The position numbers and the translations under genes are program-made. A DNA stretch of 64,000 nucleotides from Warburgia ugandensis (Eukaryota; Streptophyta; Magnoliopsida; Canellales; Canellaceae). The stretch is from NCBI GenBank assembly GCA_035236585.1, contig CP141139.1, forward strand, positions 42,789,217-42,853,216. Direction: 5' to 3'. The notes beneath the pieces are model-generated. The model saw only the letters and a list, made by a program, of their open reading frames with translations, did not search any database and was not told where the DNA came from. Positions 37,931 through 50,900 of this stretch are shown here, one piece after another (position 1 is the first letter of the stretch; every line of letters begins with the position of its first letter).

Positions 37931-40900
37931 GCCCTCATTGAGTGCAATAACCCCAATTTTTACAAATATATTTGAATTATTGACAGTGAGAAATTAAAAT
38001 TTTGAAAATGGAACTGAAAATTGAAGTTATGAGAAAATCCATTTTGATAAAAAATAGAATAAGGAATTAAGACATAAATAATTGGAATGTACTAAAAATT
38101 TGAGTCAAATGACTATAAATATGCTAAATTCAAAGTTTGGGGAAATTTTTTCATTTTTCTCAATTTTTTAATTAAAAGGGTAAAATGGTAATTTCACTTT
38201 TAGTGGGGCTCACAAAAGTTAGGTAAGAACTGAGGTCAGCAACGATGCAAGTCAAGCATCAGCCAACACTTAGTTAGCAGTGGAGGAAGTGGAAATTCCA
38301 CTCCCCATTTAAATATTTTTTAGCAGAATTTAAATTAAAATAAGAAATTAATTAAAATTTACAAAAATTGCCTATAAATAGGTCAAATTTTTTTTTTTTC
38401 CAAAATTTTCCATAAAATTCTACACTAAGTGCCCTAGCTCTCCATCTAATCCCACTCTCTCCCTCCTCCTCTTCCTTCCTCTTTTTCTCTTTCTTTCTCC
38501 ACTCCTCTCTCTTCACTATGCAAGTCCCCTGATGCACCTGACACCTAGAACGCTGTCTGGAGTCGGGGCACGTCTAATGATAGGTCGCCCCTGTCTGACT
38601 AGGGTTTTCATTTAGGAACCCTAAACTCAATTAGCCATCCATTTATGTAAACAATCTCGATGATCCAACTCATTAAAATGATTCGGAATCACCGGATCTA
38701 TGAAAGCCTAACTTTTCTAAATGATCCCCTGATGAAATCATCGAAAAACTTACCTGTATGACATCATCAATATTGGCATCTTCTCTGGCAACAGGTTTCA
38801 CATTATTCTAGCAAATTGGACTAGTAAAATTACGATGTAAACTGATAAAAATGTCTGTAACACTCCGATCTATATTTGCCCCATGATTTCTATTAGTCTC
38901 TGGCAACGTCATCAGAGTTATTCCCATCTGTATGTTATCTGACACATCTGGGTTTTCTCTCCGGTAATCTCTCTTTCTTTGATAAATTATTATGCTCTAG
39001 CTGGTCTAAGTAGGCCACCCCTCTTCTTCCCCTTTGTTTTTTAGTTATCCTTAAGGTTTTTCTGGCTTCCCATGGTCTCCCCGGCCAGTGATCTGTCGAG
39101 AAGACAAATCTGGCACCTAGGGTTATGACTCATACCATGATGACTTAGATGAGAAATCTAAGCCATTAGATAAGTTGTTGGAGCACAAAAACCTCTAGAA
39201 AGGTGATCACAGTAGTTTAATTATTTCAATTTGAGGATGATCCGGAGCTGGTTGATCTAATTGTTTAGATCAGACTGTCTCAAAGGTTCTCTGAGATCTG
39301 TTCTTAGAACGCAGCGATGAAACGCATACAAAAATGCATGCTCTAAGCATGCCTTCATATGTAATCGCTTGTGTGTGACATCTACGATGCGGTCGGGGCC
39401 CACTATGTTTTCTCGCATCCTCATTTTCTAGATTGAATCTCACATCCTCATCGTCCAGATTGAATCTAAACCATTGAAATTTGAATTGAAACCTTAAAAA
39501 TGCAATTCAAAACTCGTTTAAAGTCCAAATTGAGATAAAAAAGACCCATTGAATTCCTCTTAATGAGTAGAATCTACAAAACCCCAAAAAAATGAAGATT
39601 TAAGTACTATAACATTTTGTTAATTATAAAATCTAGTACTAATCTCCTTGATTAGTGAGATCTAAGATGATTAGACTTTATGGATGGGATGTATTGATGA
39701 TCTGGTGATGAGATCACATGAAATTGTGGGTCAGATGTGACAGAAATGTGAAAAATTAAGATATGGACCCTTAATGGGATGAAAACCCTAGTTCTAAGGA
39801 ATAGAAATCAAATATGATCGCTAGATCATGATGGATATTTGTGATATGTTTAATTATCATATGAATTATTAATTTATAGTTTAATTATCTATGAATTAAT
39901 AGTAGATTACTTTATTAGATTTATTTTTATGATTTAAAGTTCATGTTAAGTAAATATGAAAAATTACATGAAAAATCATCAATGGTGTAATTATTTGAAA
40001 TCTAGATTTACTTTCATGAACACTTACAACACATGAATGAAATGAAATTAATCCTAATAAGGGCTATTGCAATTAGTAAAAGATAAGCAATGGAATTAAT
40101 CACCATGTCCTTAACCCATTTAGGAGAATAATAAACATCCATGAATGACATTATCTATGTTCATAGACTTAAGTTAAAATCAAGCAGAAAATGGACTTAG
40201 GGGGAAAAGCTCATAAGAATCTTGTAGAAGTTTGATCTAGTGCCACCCTAGTGGACTTTGAATATCATGGTTATGCAGGGTATACAAAATCCAAGTGATC
40301 TTCCCTCACCTTCCATTGACATTTGTTGAGATCTAAACGCCACCTTACATGGGAATTGTATTAATCACTTTTTGAGCAGACTTTAACTAGTAAGCATTAG
40401 TCAAATTAGACATAAGGAGGAGCAATCTAGACTTAGGAAGAAATAAATCACTTCAACTAGTAAAATAGTAACTATTTGAACATTAATAATAAGAATATAA
40501 AAGGTTAGGAAATTAGCAAATCAAATTAAAATTTAAATAAGATAATTACAATCAAACAAGATCAATTATGAATCTTGAACAATCAAAAACAATAAAAGAA
40601 ACAATCATAAATTTATATTTTGTTCTTGAATTAGAATATAGGTTTTAAATATCAAATGTAGATCAATAGGATAGATGATCTAAACCCTTGATCAATAAGA
40701 TTCAAGGAAAGAGATCCAAGATCATCCACCTTAGAGATGATCAAAAGATCAATCTTAGATCAATAGAAACTAGAAGATAGAGGATCTAAACCCTTGATCT
40801 TGATCAACAATTATGAACTATTGATATGTCAAAAAGATCAAAGAAATATATAAAGATCAAAATCAATGAGATGAAGGATTAGAAAATACTTAGATATGAT

Positions 40901-41289
40901 AGATTAGAAGTTAATCTAACTATTAGATTTATAAGATCAATAGTTAGAAGCACTATCTCAAAGAGATAAATGAAAGAATATAAGGAGATCTAGATTCTTA
41001 ATATTAATCAAAGGACAATAATGAATAGATGAGACAAATCTTAAAAGAAGATAGATATGATCAAAGAAAGATAAATACAAGACTATATAAAATTATGACA
41101 AATAATGACAGTATGTATGAATTGACAGATTACATATGTCGATTAAGATCATGGAAGATCTTAAGGAGTGGGATCACTGCATTTGAGGTAAGTGGAACCT
41201 TAAAAATGCATTTTATTAATGTGTAAGATCTATGTAATAAACATGATCTTATGAAATTAGTTGTTAATTAGAATGTGCCTAAATTTGTA

Positions 41290-41363
41290 GAATTTAATTT
41301 AAAAAAAAAGGGCAGCCCCAGTGCACGAAGCTCATGCCTATGCAGGGTTTGGGGAATTTAATT
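41290..41363 (-). mobile_element. 5'-truncated Au SINE (~54 bp) with 10-bp TSD
   Basis: On minus, 41353-41300 reads as the SINE tail (ACCCTGCAT, GAGCTTCGTGCACTGGGGCTG, then a T-run). The flanks GAATTTAATT are identical at 41290-41299 and 41354-41363. The tRNA-related head is absent. It is inserted in the ~5-kb LTR and so is younger than it. Confidence 0.8.
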
Positions 41364-41519
41364 ATTAAATGTTTAATGACTTAATAAGAATGATATCATG
41401 CTTAGAATTATGTGATTACTATTTGATGAGTATGTGTTAGAATTAAATTATCTAATTAGGTTAAATATATGATAAATACTAGGAAACCATTTATATGAAT
41501 GATTTTGCTGACACTTAGA

Positions 41520-41850
41520 TATGAAATTACATCATTGGTATATGAATACCAAAATTAAGGAAAATAGGTATAATTTATATTAAATGATTATCTCTAAACT
41601 TAATATGAAAAGACTGAATTAATGAACAAGGGTATCATTTATATTAAATGATTATCCCTGCACTTAAATTACATCTTTGGTATATAAATACCAAATTAAA
41701 GAAAATGGGTATCATTTACAGAAAATGATACCCCTAAACTTAGATAAGAACATAAGGTTAATGAACATGGGTATCATTTACATTAAATGATTATCTCTAA
41801 ACTTAGATGTGAGATTATATCCTTGGTATAAGTATACCAAAATACGAGGA
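41520..41850. repeat. ~135-bp repeats, about two and a half copies, with a GGTATCATTTA core
   Basis: GGTATMATTTAYATTAAATG-like words start at 41577, 41631, 41708 and 41769. TTGGTATAWRAATACC-like words recur at about 41535, 41678 and 41823. Distances between alternate copies are about 131-145 bp. The repeats lie within the giant LTR. Confidence 0.65.
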
Positions 41851-42423
41851 TGGTGAGGTAAGGTTTTATAAAAGACAAATTGTCTACTAGTATTAATATT
41901 AATTTTCATACAAGCATGGAGATCTATGGATTTTGTTTTCGATAGGCATAGCCCTAGGGATACTATGCTAGGAGAGTTGTAGGGTTTGGCCACCCACTCT
42001 CTGAAACTGATGATGATATGGGTACCGTGCCCAAAGAAGGCCAAAAGTCGGGTAGGGCAATTATGGGAAGGTCGCCACTATGACAGCCATGGTCCCCCAT
42101 CCCGATATGGATATAGTATATTCCACACTTGGTATCAGTCAATTATTTGGCAGTTATCCAGATCACTATTATGGGTTGAATTGCATCATAGTAGTCCTTT
42201 GTGTATTTTTGCTTTATGATGCATGGCATGATGAAATGCCTTATGATATGATATGATGAAATGCCTTATGATATGACATGATGAAATGTCAGGTAAATGC
42301 TCATTACCTAGATTTCCCATGAAGGGATATTACCCGACAGAGGTTGGGTGATTATTCAACCCAGTGTAGTTTTGTTGTAAATGTTATGGAATTGTTATTG
42401 AAGATATTAACTATTTTTCACGA

Positions 42424-42441
42424 TATATATATATATATATA
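42424..42441. repeat. Short (AT)n run
   Basis: About nine TA units inside the giant LTR. Confidence 0.85.
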
Positions 42442-42947
42442 TGAGTATTAGTTGTTGGAGAATATCCATAGAAGATCTTACATGAGAAATTATAAGATAG
42501 AGTTATCATATATAGTATGGTTCATGGAAATTGAATTATTTGATTCATATGGAATATGATGGATATAAATATGGAATTTATGAAAGATTTATTGAATTAT
42601 ATATTATGTTGTAAATTCCATATGCTTCTTAAATCCCTTACCAAGCATAGTTTGCTAAGATATTGTAAATGTTTGAATGTTTACAATATCTCAGATACAA
42701 ATAGAAAGGAGTGGATGTATATGATAGGGGGGGAATACAACAACTACACTATTGATCAAGGTTATGTATGATTATGGAAATTTGATATTGTAATTTGGAT
42801 TTGTGTACTTTAGACATCATATGTAATAAAGGGGCTATATGTGTGAACCACCAGATCGATCCTATTATTTTTGATAAATGAAATTCTATTGATTAATTTA
42901 GTAGAAATATATGTTATACACAAAATATGTATTCTCGAGCATTGACA

Positions 42948-43184
42948 TCACATTCGATTACAATCACCACCTACGTCAAGTGCATACTCAATGAACTTTT
43001 CTATTATCTCATCATATTCTCTTGATGATCTTTCTGCATGCATCCAAGCATATTTGTCCATTTTGTCCAAAAGTTGAAGTTCAAATGTGTGTAGAGACTT
43101 TCTAGACATGAAAAGATTAATAACATGAGTTAGGCATTTAACCAAATACATGGTGTGCACATAAAGTGTACACAGTAAAAACAT
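42948..43184 (-). pseudogene. CACTA transposase-associated domain, N-terminal exon
   Basis: The frame contains MDKYAWMHAERSSREYDEII followed by EKFIEYALDVGG, the signature of the transposase-associated domain (PF13963) that opens TNP2-type CACTA genes. The likely start is the ATG at 43061, because family proteins begin M-D-K/R-x-W; the upstream 41 codons in the open frame look non-coding. The usual C-P-C zinc-binding segment that should come next is interrupted by the giant LTR. Confidence 0.8.
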
Positions 43185-43552
43185 ATATAATTAATATATA
43201 TATATATTAGGAGTTAACACTTCTCAAGTCTATGATTGGAAAAAGTAAGAATGATGAAAAACATGACTAATCCATGCACATCAATGTTCCACACACTAAT
43301 TCATACATATGGATATATCACACAAATGCAAGAAAAAAGAAGAAAAGGAATTTTATATCCTAAAACATCAAATAAAGTAAACATATGACAAAGTATAAGA
43401 ATGAATACTACCCAACCAATATCAACTGAGAAAATGCAAGTTTGGAACAAAGTTCATGTAAATCCAACCCTATGTTTGAGTTTTCGTTGAAGTAGTAGAG
43501 AGTAAAACATTAAAGGTTGAACTTCAACTTATAAAACATGGAAAATATAAGA

Positions 43553-43826
43553 TAGTTTTTAAAAACTATCTTATATTGTTAATAATATAAGATGGTTATC
43601 AATAACTACCTTATAGAAATTTTATATAAGATAGTTTTTGCAAACCATCTTATATTATGTTAATATTAAAAGACAGTTTTCCATAACCGTCTTATATAAA
43701 AATTTTATAAGACGGTTATGTGAAAACCATCTTATATTATTATAATATATAAGACGGTTTCTCATAACTGTCTTATAAAATTTTATATAAGATGGTTGTA
43801 TTAAAACCGTCTTATATTTGTAGTCT
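43553..43826. repeat. CACTA subterminal palindromes (AAGACGGTT/AACCGTCTT)
   Basis: At least six hairpin-like units of the form ATAAGAYGGTT...AACCRTCTTATA run up to the terminus. They are typical transposase-binding subterminal repeats and are very similar in core to those of the hAT element at 11.5-15.4 kb. Confidence 0.85.
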
Positions 43827-43861
43827 TATAAAGCCCAAAATTAATATTGATTTAACCTCCT

Positions 43862-44240
43862 AACTAAGGACACCCCATTCAAATGAACTGTTGAGTATCA
43901 AGAAGCTTTTACCAAGCTAAAGGATAAGTTGACGACCGCACCGCACAACACCTATCATGAAGCCACTCGACTGGAAATTGCCCTTTGAAATCATGTGTAA
44001 TTCTAGCCTAAGAGATCTCGTCCTAACTTTCAATCATGGTTAGTTCTCTTGAAGCAATCTCATTCATTTGATCAATTTATCAGGTCATCTTATAGTCTTT
44101 CTAGTGTAAATCCCTTAAGATCATGATAGTAAAATAATTTAGTGCTTTAAATTCACATTAAATCCTCCCTGTGGATTCGACCCTGTAATACTGCAATTAA
44201 CTAACTGTGCACTTGCAAGAAAACTCTCAACATTTCCTTT
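43862..44240 (+). mobile_element. Ty3/Gypsy fragment: RT/RNase H edge joined to an LTR tail
   Basis: 43870-44010 resembles the RT-RNase H junction of Ty3 elements (around YQEAFTKLKDKLTTAP). 44040-44240 has an LTR-end layout of the Tat/Athila type (CCCTGTGGATTCGACCCTG ... GTGCACTTGCAAG). Most of the element is missing. Old and broken. Confidence 0.65.
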
Positions 44241-45033
44241 GTAGCTCTTAGGTTATGGGATCTTGACTTTAGGAGCAAATTCCTTTGGTCTTGATCCTTC
44301 CCCACTAGTGACAACCTTCTCTAATAAGACCAATTGAATCTTCATATCCTCTAGCTCAGCCACTTTCTTATGGAAACTAGCTATTTCACATTCCATAATC
44401 TCAAGGCAGTCAGGCGTGCTCTCCACCCTTTTAGTAATCTGTGCATCTATAGACTTAAACACCTCAATAATTGCTTCGCATGTTGGCTTTAATATTATGC
44501 AAGGTACACATAAAGGCATTAGACTTGTTTAAACAATCAGAAAGAGTTTGTACGAACATACCGAATTGGGCCTCTAGAGTAGTAAGACGAGCATCCAAAG
44601 CCAACTCCTGTGATGGCTCTCTTGACTTTATTCTCTTCAACCTCTGCTAAATTTCCACAGGTATGTTGTCACTCTTGACTCACTTGCCATGATGCTACCA
44701 CAAAGTTCTCATGATCCTCAACAAGCAACTCCAAACTCGAACTACTTTAATACAACTATCATGGGATTGCAATTCCATTTGTTAAACCCATGTGGCACTT
44801 CTGCGCAACTCCTTTACAAAGTACAAGTCAGCCTACAACTCCCTAATTTTACTTGCAAATGTTATACTCACTCACCCACAAAAGCAATGAGAAAACTCAG
44901 AAAGGAACTTAAAGAGAACATGTTTACTTTTCACTTGATTTGCCTTGTTATAAATGAGGGACTCTCCCCTATTTATATCTTTTGGGAAGAGCAAGCCCCA
45001 GTATAGATTATGTACAATTGTCTATCATCCAAC
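44241..45033 (-). mobile_element. Ty3/Gypsy gag N-terminus with probable LTR
   Basis: On minus, a gag leader region from about 44694 to 44241 has the coiled, charged N-terminal style of chromovirus gag. Upstream, a probable short LTR runs from TGTTGGATGATAG (45033) to about 44715, with a TATA box near 44975 (minus). The rest of the element is absent from this side. Broken. Confidence 0.6.
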
Positions 45034-45735
45034 AGTGTTGGACCATGCTACAATGTTCTAAACTATTCTATCATTCTCTTGGATAAGGATGATTCTTCAC
45101 TACTATATACAATACATAGGTGTATGCCCAAGTGCATACACTGAAGCTAGCTATGTGTATATTAAGTTCTAGAGACTCCTCCTTCTAGAATCTAAGCTGG
45201 GCAAGATTTCCCTCTATGGGCAACAAAAAATGGGTTATGAGCCTAAGTGTCTTAAGCCAAGTTCATGAGCTAAATAGACATCGCTTAGAGCCTGTATAGG
45301 CCTATAGGGCTTGGTCATGGACTGTGCAGCAATAGTTTGTGAGATTATGCTACTCTAGTACTATAGCTAGTCCAAAAAATAAGCACTCAGACAACTATTT
45401 AAGACCAAGTAAAGAAAGTACAAAAAAGAGCAAAAGAACTAAACAAATATAGAAATTTAAACTCAACTAATCTAGAACAAGCTACTACTATTATAAAAGT
45501 AAAGCTTCAAATAAACTACTTATATTAAACATGATAAACTACTTGGTGAAGATGGGATCTTTTGTTGAAGCTAACAACATCTCAAGGGAATCTGACAGTC
45601 CACAAATTTCTTCTTTCTGAGGGTTCTGCAGCACCATTTCGAGAGGAAGTGTGACAATCTTAGGGGTATCCAACAAGCAACAGCTATTCTAAACAAGAAC
45701 AAACATTGGCTAATTACATTTCCCTTATGTTTTGT
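45034..45735. other. No recognisable feature
   Basis: AT-rich text without coding matches. A GTGTGACA word at 45651 could be an LTR end, but nothing else supports it. Confidence 0.3.
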
Positions 45736-47654
45736 GTCCCAAAATGTCAGTAATGAATCAAATTTTTATAATAAAATTATGTGAAATTATTGAGGGCAAA
45801 ATGGTCATTTGAATTGATTATTATTCCTAGAAAAATAATAGAAATTATGTGACTCATTTTTAGACAAAATATTTGTTATGTATTTAGTTACTCGGGTAAG
45901 TTGGATTGGTTAGTTGTTAGTTAATTAGTTAACTAATAGTTTAATTGAGTCATAAATTAATTATAAAATTAGATCTAAAATAACGAAACAAAGATTATTA
46001 TGTTAACTAGTTAATCAAAACTTAGAAGTAAAAAACTAGGTGTTAATAAGCAAAATTGATTAGATTTAAAATGAAAAAAAAAAAGACTTTATGATTTAGA
46101 ACTGAATTCTAGATTTGAAAATAATTTTCTCAATTGAATTTTAATTTAAATTTCAAAAAGAATTCAGATATGTAATTATTTTGGATATGGAATGGATTTA
46201 GTAGTATTACACATGATAGAAGTGTTGGATCTTGTGATTTCATGTGTTTTATACTTGTAATATAGTGATCAATATCTAGACAACAATATTTCAAATTAAC
46301 AATTAGATCCATGTTTCTTCTTTTCATACACAATCAGAATGGATAAAATTTTTGGTTATTTGACTATGGATCTATAATGTGAATCAGTGAATAAAGATAG
46401 TATAAATCTAACCTATGGTAATGCTGATTTAAGACACATTATTTAACAATGAAGATCACTTAGATATTGCCATATGAGTAAAGATCGAAACCATGTGTGT
46501 GAAAAAAATGAAAAATGATAAAACCCACTTTGATATATGTGCAAGATTTAATTCAAAACATTAGATATAGACAATTCTAATTATGTAATCAATTACACAC
46601 GATCACTATCAAATCACATGATCTTGATTGAATTACTTAATTTTACATGATCTTATCTCTCATTTAAGTGCATGGGATATTGATCTTGTGAACACTATCT
46701 TGATCAAATAATTAGTTGTATACGATCTTGATCATATGCTTAGAAGTGCATGATCTTGATCATTATGATCTAAATCATGTGTGTAGATTCATATAGCCTT
46801 GATATTACTAATTAGAAATGTGAAATCTAGTTGAGTTCATAGAATTAATTTAGTAATTATAAGAAACAATTTAAGATTAGATGAAAGTGTATGAACAATC
46901 AAACTCTCAAGATCTAATCTAAGTAAAATACTTAAAATAATAAGTTAATCATTAGATAAAACAAGAATTCACATATAGATCATGTATAGATTGGTTAAAA
47001 TGAATTATAAAAATATTGGAAAATCTAAAATAAGCAAAGAGATGTTTGATAACATTTTTCTAAAAGAAATATCACAAAAATTGAAAATATATAGATGTGA
47101 TCTAATAGATCAATCCATAACTATGGTTAAGATTGAATGATAAGTATGCAAGATTAATTAGATGTAAATCATTGGATGTTAGTTATGGTTGAGATTAAAA
47201 GTAATGATTGGAATGGATTTTATAAGCTATATGTTTTTAGTATATTTTGAATATTTGGAAGACTATATATATATAGATTATCAAAGGGTTTTTAGTTATA
47301 AAAATTATAAAGAAATTTAATATCTATATAAACATGGATTTTTGCTTATTTAATCAAAGAATTTTTAAAACAAAATTTCTAAATTAACAGTTTTGATCAA
47401 TAATTTCATAAATATTTTAATAAAATATTTTTAAAAAATGTGAATTTTAAACTTAGAAAAATTATGAAGATTTTAAAAAGAATATTTTATTAAATTATTT
47501 TAATATTAAAAATTAGAACATTCAAAAAACTTATTGGAAATGTTTATAGAATTATTATTTTGAAAAGTTTGAAAATAAGCATTTATTATTATATGTAGTT
47601 TCAAAGCAAAGTTTTGAAAAGTATTTGAATTCAAAATTCAAATTTTGGTGTGAC
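45736..47654 (+). mobile_element. Possible Ty3-type LTR, ~1.9 kb
   Basis: It starts near TGTCAGTAATGAATCAAATTT, resembling the start of the giant LTRs, includes the related GAGGGCAAAATGGTCATTTG early segment, and ends in TTTTGGTGTGACA at about 47654. No matching flanks. Very AT-rich, with many GATCTTGATCAT-like words. Confidence 0.4.
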
Positions 47655-47915
47655 ATCTAGCTAGAGTAAGAAGCCCATCTGTGTATATTTGTTTCCATTT
47701 TCAGTCCCTAGTAAGATATTATTAAGCCTTTATTTGGCTTTTTTCGAGACATCAAGAGAAAGCTATTTTGTTTGGACTCCATCTAATCAATGCTAGTCAT
47801 AGTGAATGACTCATCTACGATGTACTTCAGTGAGGGCCTTTGTTGAGACATACTTCAACGAGATTTATTAGGACTTTTGACTTAGATTTATTTGAACCAA
47901 CAGTTGATCAACATT
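47655..47915. other. No recognisable feature
   Basis: Short spacer between LTR-like blocks. No coding or repeat signal. Confidence 0.35.
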
Positions 47916-50900
47916 CGGTAATAATCCTAATTTTTAAAGCTCATTATGTGTAATTTTTTTTTTAAATTGCAAAGAAATGAGAATAAAGGATTTTAAGTTT
48001 TTGAAATTCTAAGAAATAAACTTTTATAAAATCCAATTAAGTGTCAAAACCTTAATATTTGGATTGTACTCCAACAATGAAATCCAACAATACTAAGAAA
48101 GTTGAAATTGAAGTTCTAATGAAAAACTTAGAATATCGTGAATTGGAGGGGCATTTTGATAATTTTATAAGTGAGCCCAAATAGTACTTTTTTAAGAAGG
48201 AAATGCCTAAAAATGGAGGGATCACATTTTATAATGGTAGCCCAACTGATTTGTCTTGTCCCATGATTTTCTCCTTCCTCGACACCTCCAATTAATGCTA
48301 ATAGTAGCATGACGGAACACGCCATCATCACGTGCCCTGCTGGAGAAAATTCAAGAGTAGCTAGCATTAAGAGCCCATCTTCCTTCCTCCCTCCTTTGTG
48401 CCATCTCCCTTGTGTAGCAGTGATCACTCTCTTCCTCTTCCACTCTCTTCTCCTCCAGCACAACCAGTGTAGTTTGGCCACACTAGAGCCACTCCCAATT
48501 ATTTCACAATTTTCCTTGCTAGCATTTTTCAAGGCAGCCATCCGATGATGCCTCTCTCTCTCTCTCTTGTGTTCCATTTTTCGACATCTGTAACCGTCAA
48601 AGGCCATTGGGTTACAATGATGGACCAAAGATTTGGCACCATTGTTGGGTTGTTCGAGATGAGAGGAGTAAAATCCCTATAGAAAATTCATAATTGAGAG
48701 AGGTTTCGCCAATGATTGGACAAAGATTTAAAATTCAACCACTGTAACTTTTTTTTACAACATTTTGACAAAAAATATCATTTTTCTGGCAGCAAATAGT
48801 GGGGAAATGACCTCAAACTTAGTAGAATTGTAGATAACCTCCCAATCTACATTTCCCCTTAAAAAATTTACATTTTGTGGTAAAAGACATCATTGGGGAT
48901 GATCACATTGGTCATCTTCTCCAACGATAGCCGATCATTGCCGTGACTTGAAATTTTTAGGTGAAAAACATGGTTCTAGGGTCTTTCAGCTTGATCTACA
49001 TGATGGAATGGTTAGATTTTTTAATCAGGGATCATCTAACCATTCAAAGTCAAACCTAATCTCGATCAGATATCCATGATTTGCAATCTTCCATATTTGA
49101 CTATTAAATAGTAAGATTATGATGATCAAAAGCTAAGTGCGAATAATCTGACCTCTACGTATCAAATTTTTACACATATTAATCAATGATCTTACATATT
49201 CGACCTTCCATCATGATTTGACCATTGATTTGTCTCCAATACTAGATCTGTCACTTATTTGCAAACCCCCACACAATCCAACCATCAGTCAGTCCCCATC
49301 ACCTATATCTATAATTGGTCTAACTATTCATCATGATCTAACCATTGATCAATCATTATACCCCAGATCTGTGGCTGACCCACCCCATTAAGATTATTTG
49401 ACAGTTGATCAGGTATTTACCACCCAAATTTGTGATCGATCTAAGTTTCAATTTGGATTTGGTCATAGATTTAACACTAGATCATCTAATATGTGATTGA
49501 TCTAGCCCCTCACCTTAATTTGACAAAAGATCTATTATCAAATCCCTACAATAGTGGCATATGTGGCCCTTTTTTGTGATTTGGCTTTTGATTAGTGGTT
49601 AAATTTTAAATTGTGAGAATGAATGCTCCATTTCCTTAATCAATGATTAAAACATTTGATCTAAGCTGTCCAGTTCATTCAGCGTGATGCAAGGAGTAAA
49701 ACTCCCCTAGTTATTTGATGATTAGTGGAGTCTAGCTAGATATTTGGAGAAGATAGTGACGGACAACCATGATCGAGCTTCATTGAGGCAATCCATCAAC
49801 AATCTATCATTTCTATCAACAATATGAGAAAGGAATCAACACAAAAAGGTAGGATTTGAAAAACCCACATTTGATTTTGATCTATTTTGCTAGATCTACT
49901 TGATGCACATTAGATCTAGGTTTTTAGACCAATCCAACCCTCAGATATTTAATCTATGCTTAAGAGAACTACGATGGTATGAACTCAAAAAAACACATTT
50001 AAGATAAAATTATAGAAATTTGATGGTTCAATGATCTAGGATGATATGGATTGTTAGATCATAATTAAATTAAAATATCCAAGTGAATATAAGCATATTA
50101 AAAATAGAATTTTTGTGTGTTGTATAGATTAAGGCACAAATGGATTGACTCATTATTGGATCTACAATGAGAGCTAGGGAAAAAGCTTGAGGAATTTGCA
50201 AAAATCACCATAAGAGGGAGGTAGTTTTAACATCTATTTGCTATATGCAATTTAAAATATTTATATTTTAAGTAATTGAACTATGTTGATCATTTGATCA
50301 GTGTACATTCGATTTGAAATTACATGCCTCTCATAAAAATGATATTTTGTCATATTATCTTATTTTTACTTCTAAAGAATGCAAGTACTTATAAATGAGG
50401 CATGCAAGTTATGTATGTTTTAAGCTTTATGATACATACTTTCATCTTGAACATAAGAATGATATTGCTTACTCTATTACATGCAACTGTCTTTTTTTGA
50501 AAGAAAAGATGATTCACAAAATGTATCAATCTTATGTTTTGACATGAGTTACAGAAATCACATAATTTTAGTATGTGATAAATATCATGTGATTTAATGA
50601 TATTTGAATTTTGATAAATACATATATGTTTGTTTAAGGTAGTAAGCCTAGTGGGCACTATGCTAAGACGTTGTACAGGTTTGACCTCCTAGCCTCTGAC
50701 CACCAAAGGTGGTAAGTATCCATGCCCAAAGAGGCATCTATTTTTCTCTACTATTGTGGCAAGAAAGGACATTTGGAGGTGTTCTCGACACCCTTTTCAA
50801 TATGCATTTATAGTCACCACGGAGGATGTGATGGCTAGTCTCTAAATACCATAGACACACGTTTTAGTAAGCTGGTTGTGAGCATAGTGATCCATGAGAT

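Larger units (their letters stand above)
37943..42947 (+). mobile_element. Giant Ty3/Gypsy-type LTR (~5.0 kb) inside CACTA
   Basis: It starts TGCAATAACCCCAATTTTT, close to the TGTAATGACYC start of the other giant LTRs, and ends CTCGAGCATTGACA. TATAAATA lies at 38373-38380, followed by a CT-rich leader (38430-38520). CACTA coding sequence lies on both sides. The flanks TTGAG and TCACA do not match, so the exact ends, or the status as a solo LTR, are uncertain. No protein domains are seen inside. It carries a truncated SINE and internal repeats. Confidence 0.7.
36430..43826 (-). mobile_element. Second CACTA (En/Spm) transposon, split by a ~5-kb LTR
   Basis: Read on minus, the element starts at about 43826 with GACTACAAATATAAGACGG, very close to the usual CACTACAA start with a changed first base. 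Then come palindromic subterminal repeats (43553-43826), a transposase-associated domain exon (about 43061-42951), the inserted LTR (37943-42947), and TNP2 coding remnants (37930-36436). The 3' end is not found. Stops and frame changes show that it is dead. About 2.4 kb of the element itself is recognisable. Confidence 0.8.

Noticed and set aside
48128-48628. 166-codon minus-strand frame, the second longest in the window
   Set aside because: Within an eroded giant LTR. No recognisable domain, and a competing plus-strand frame overlaps it.
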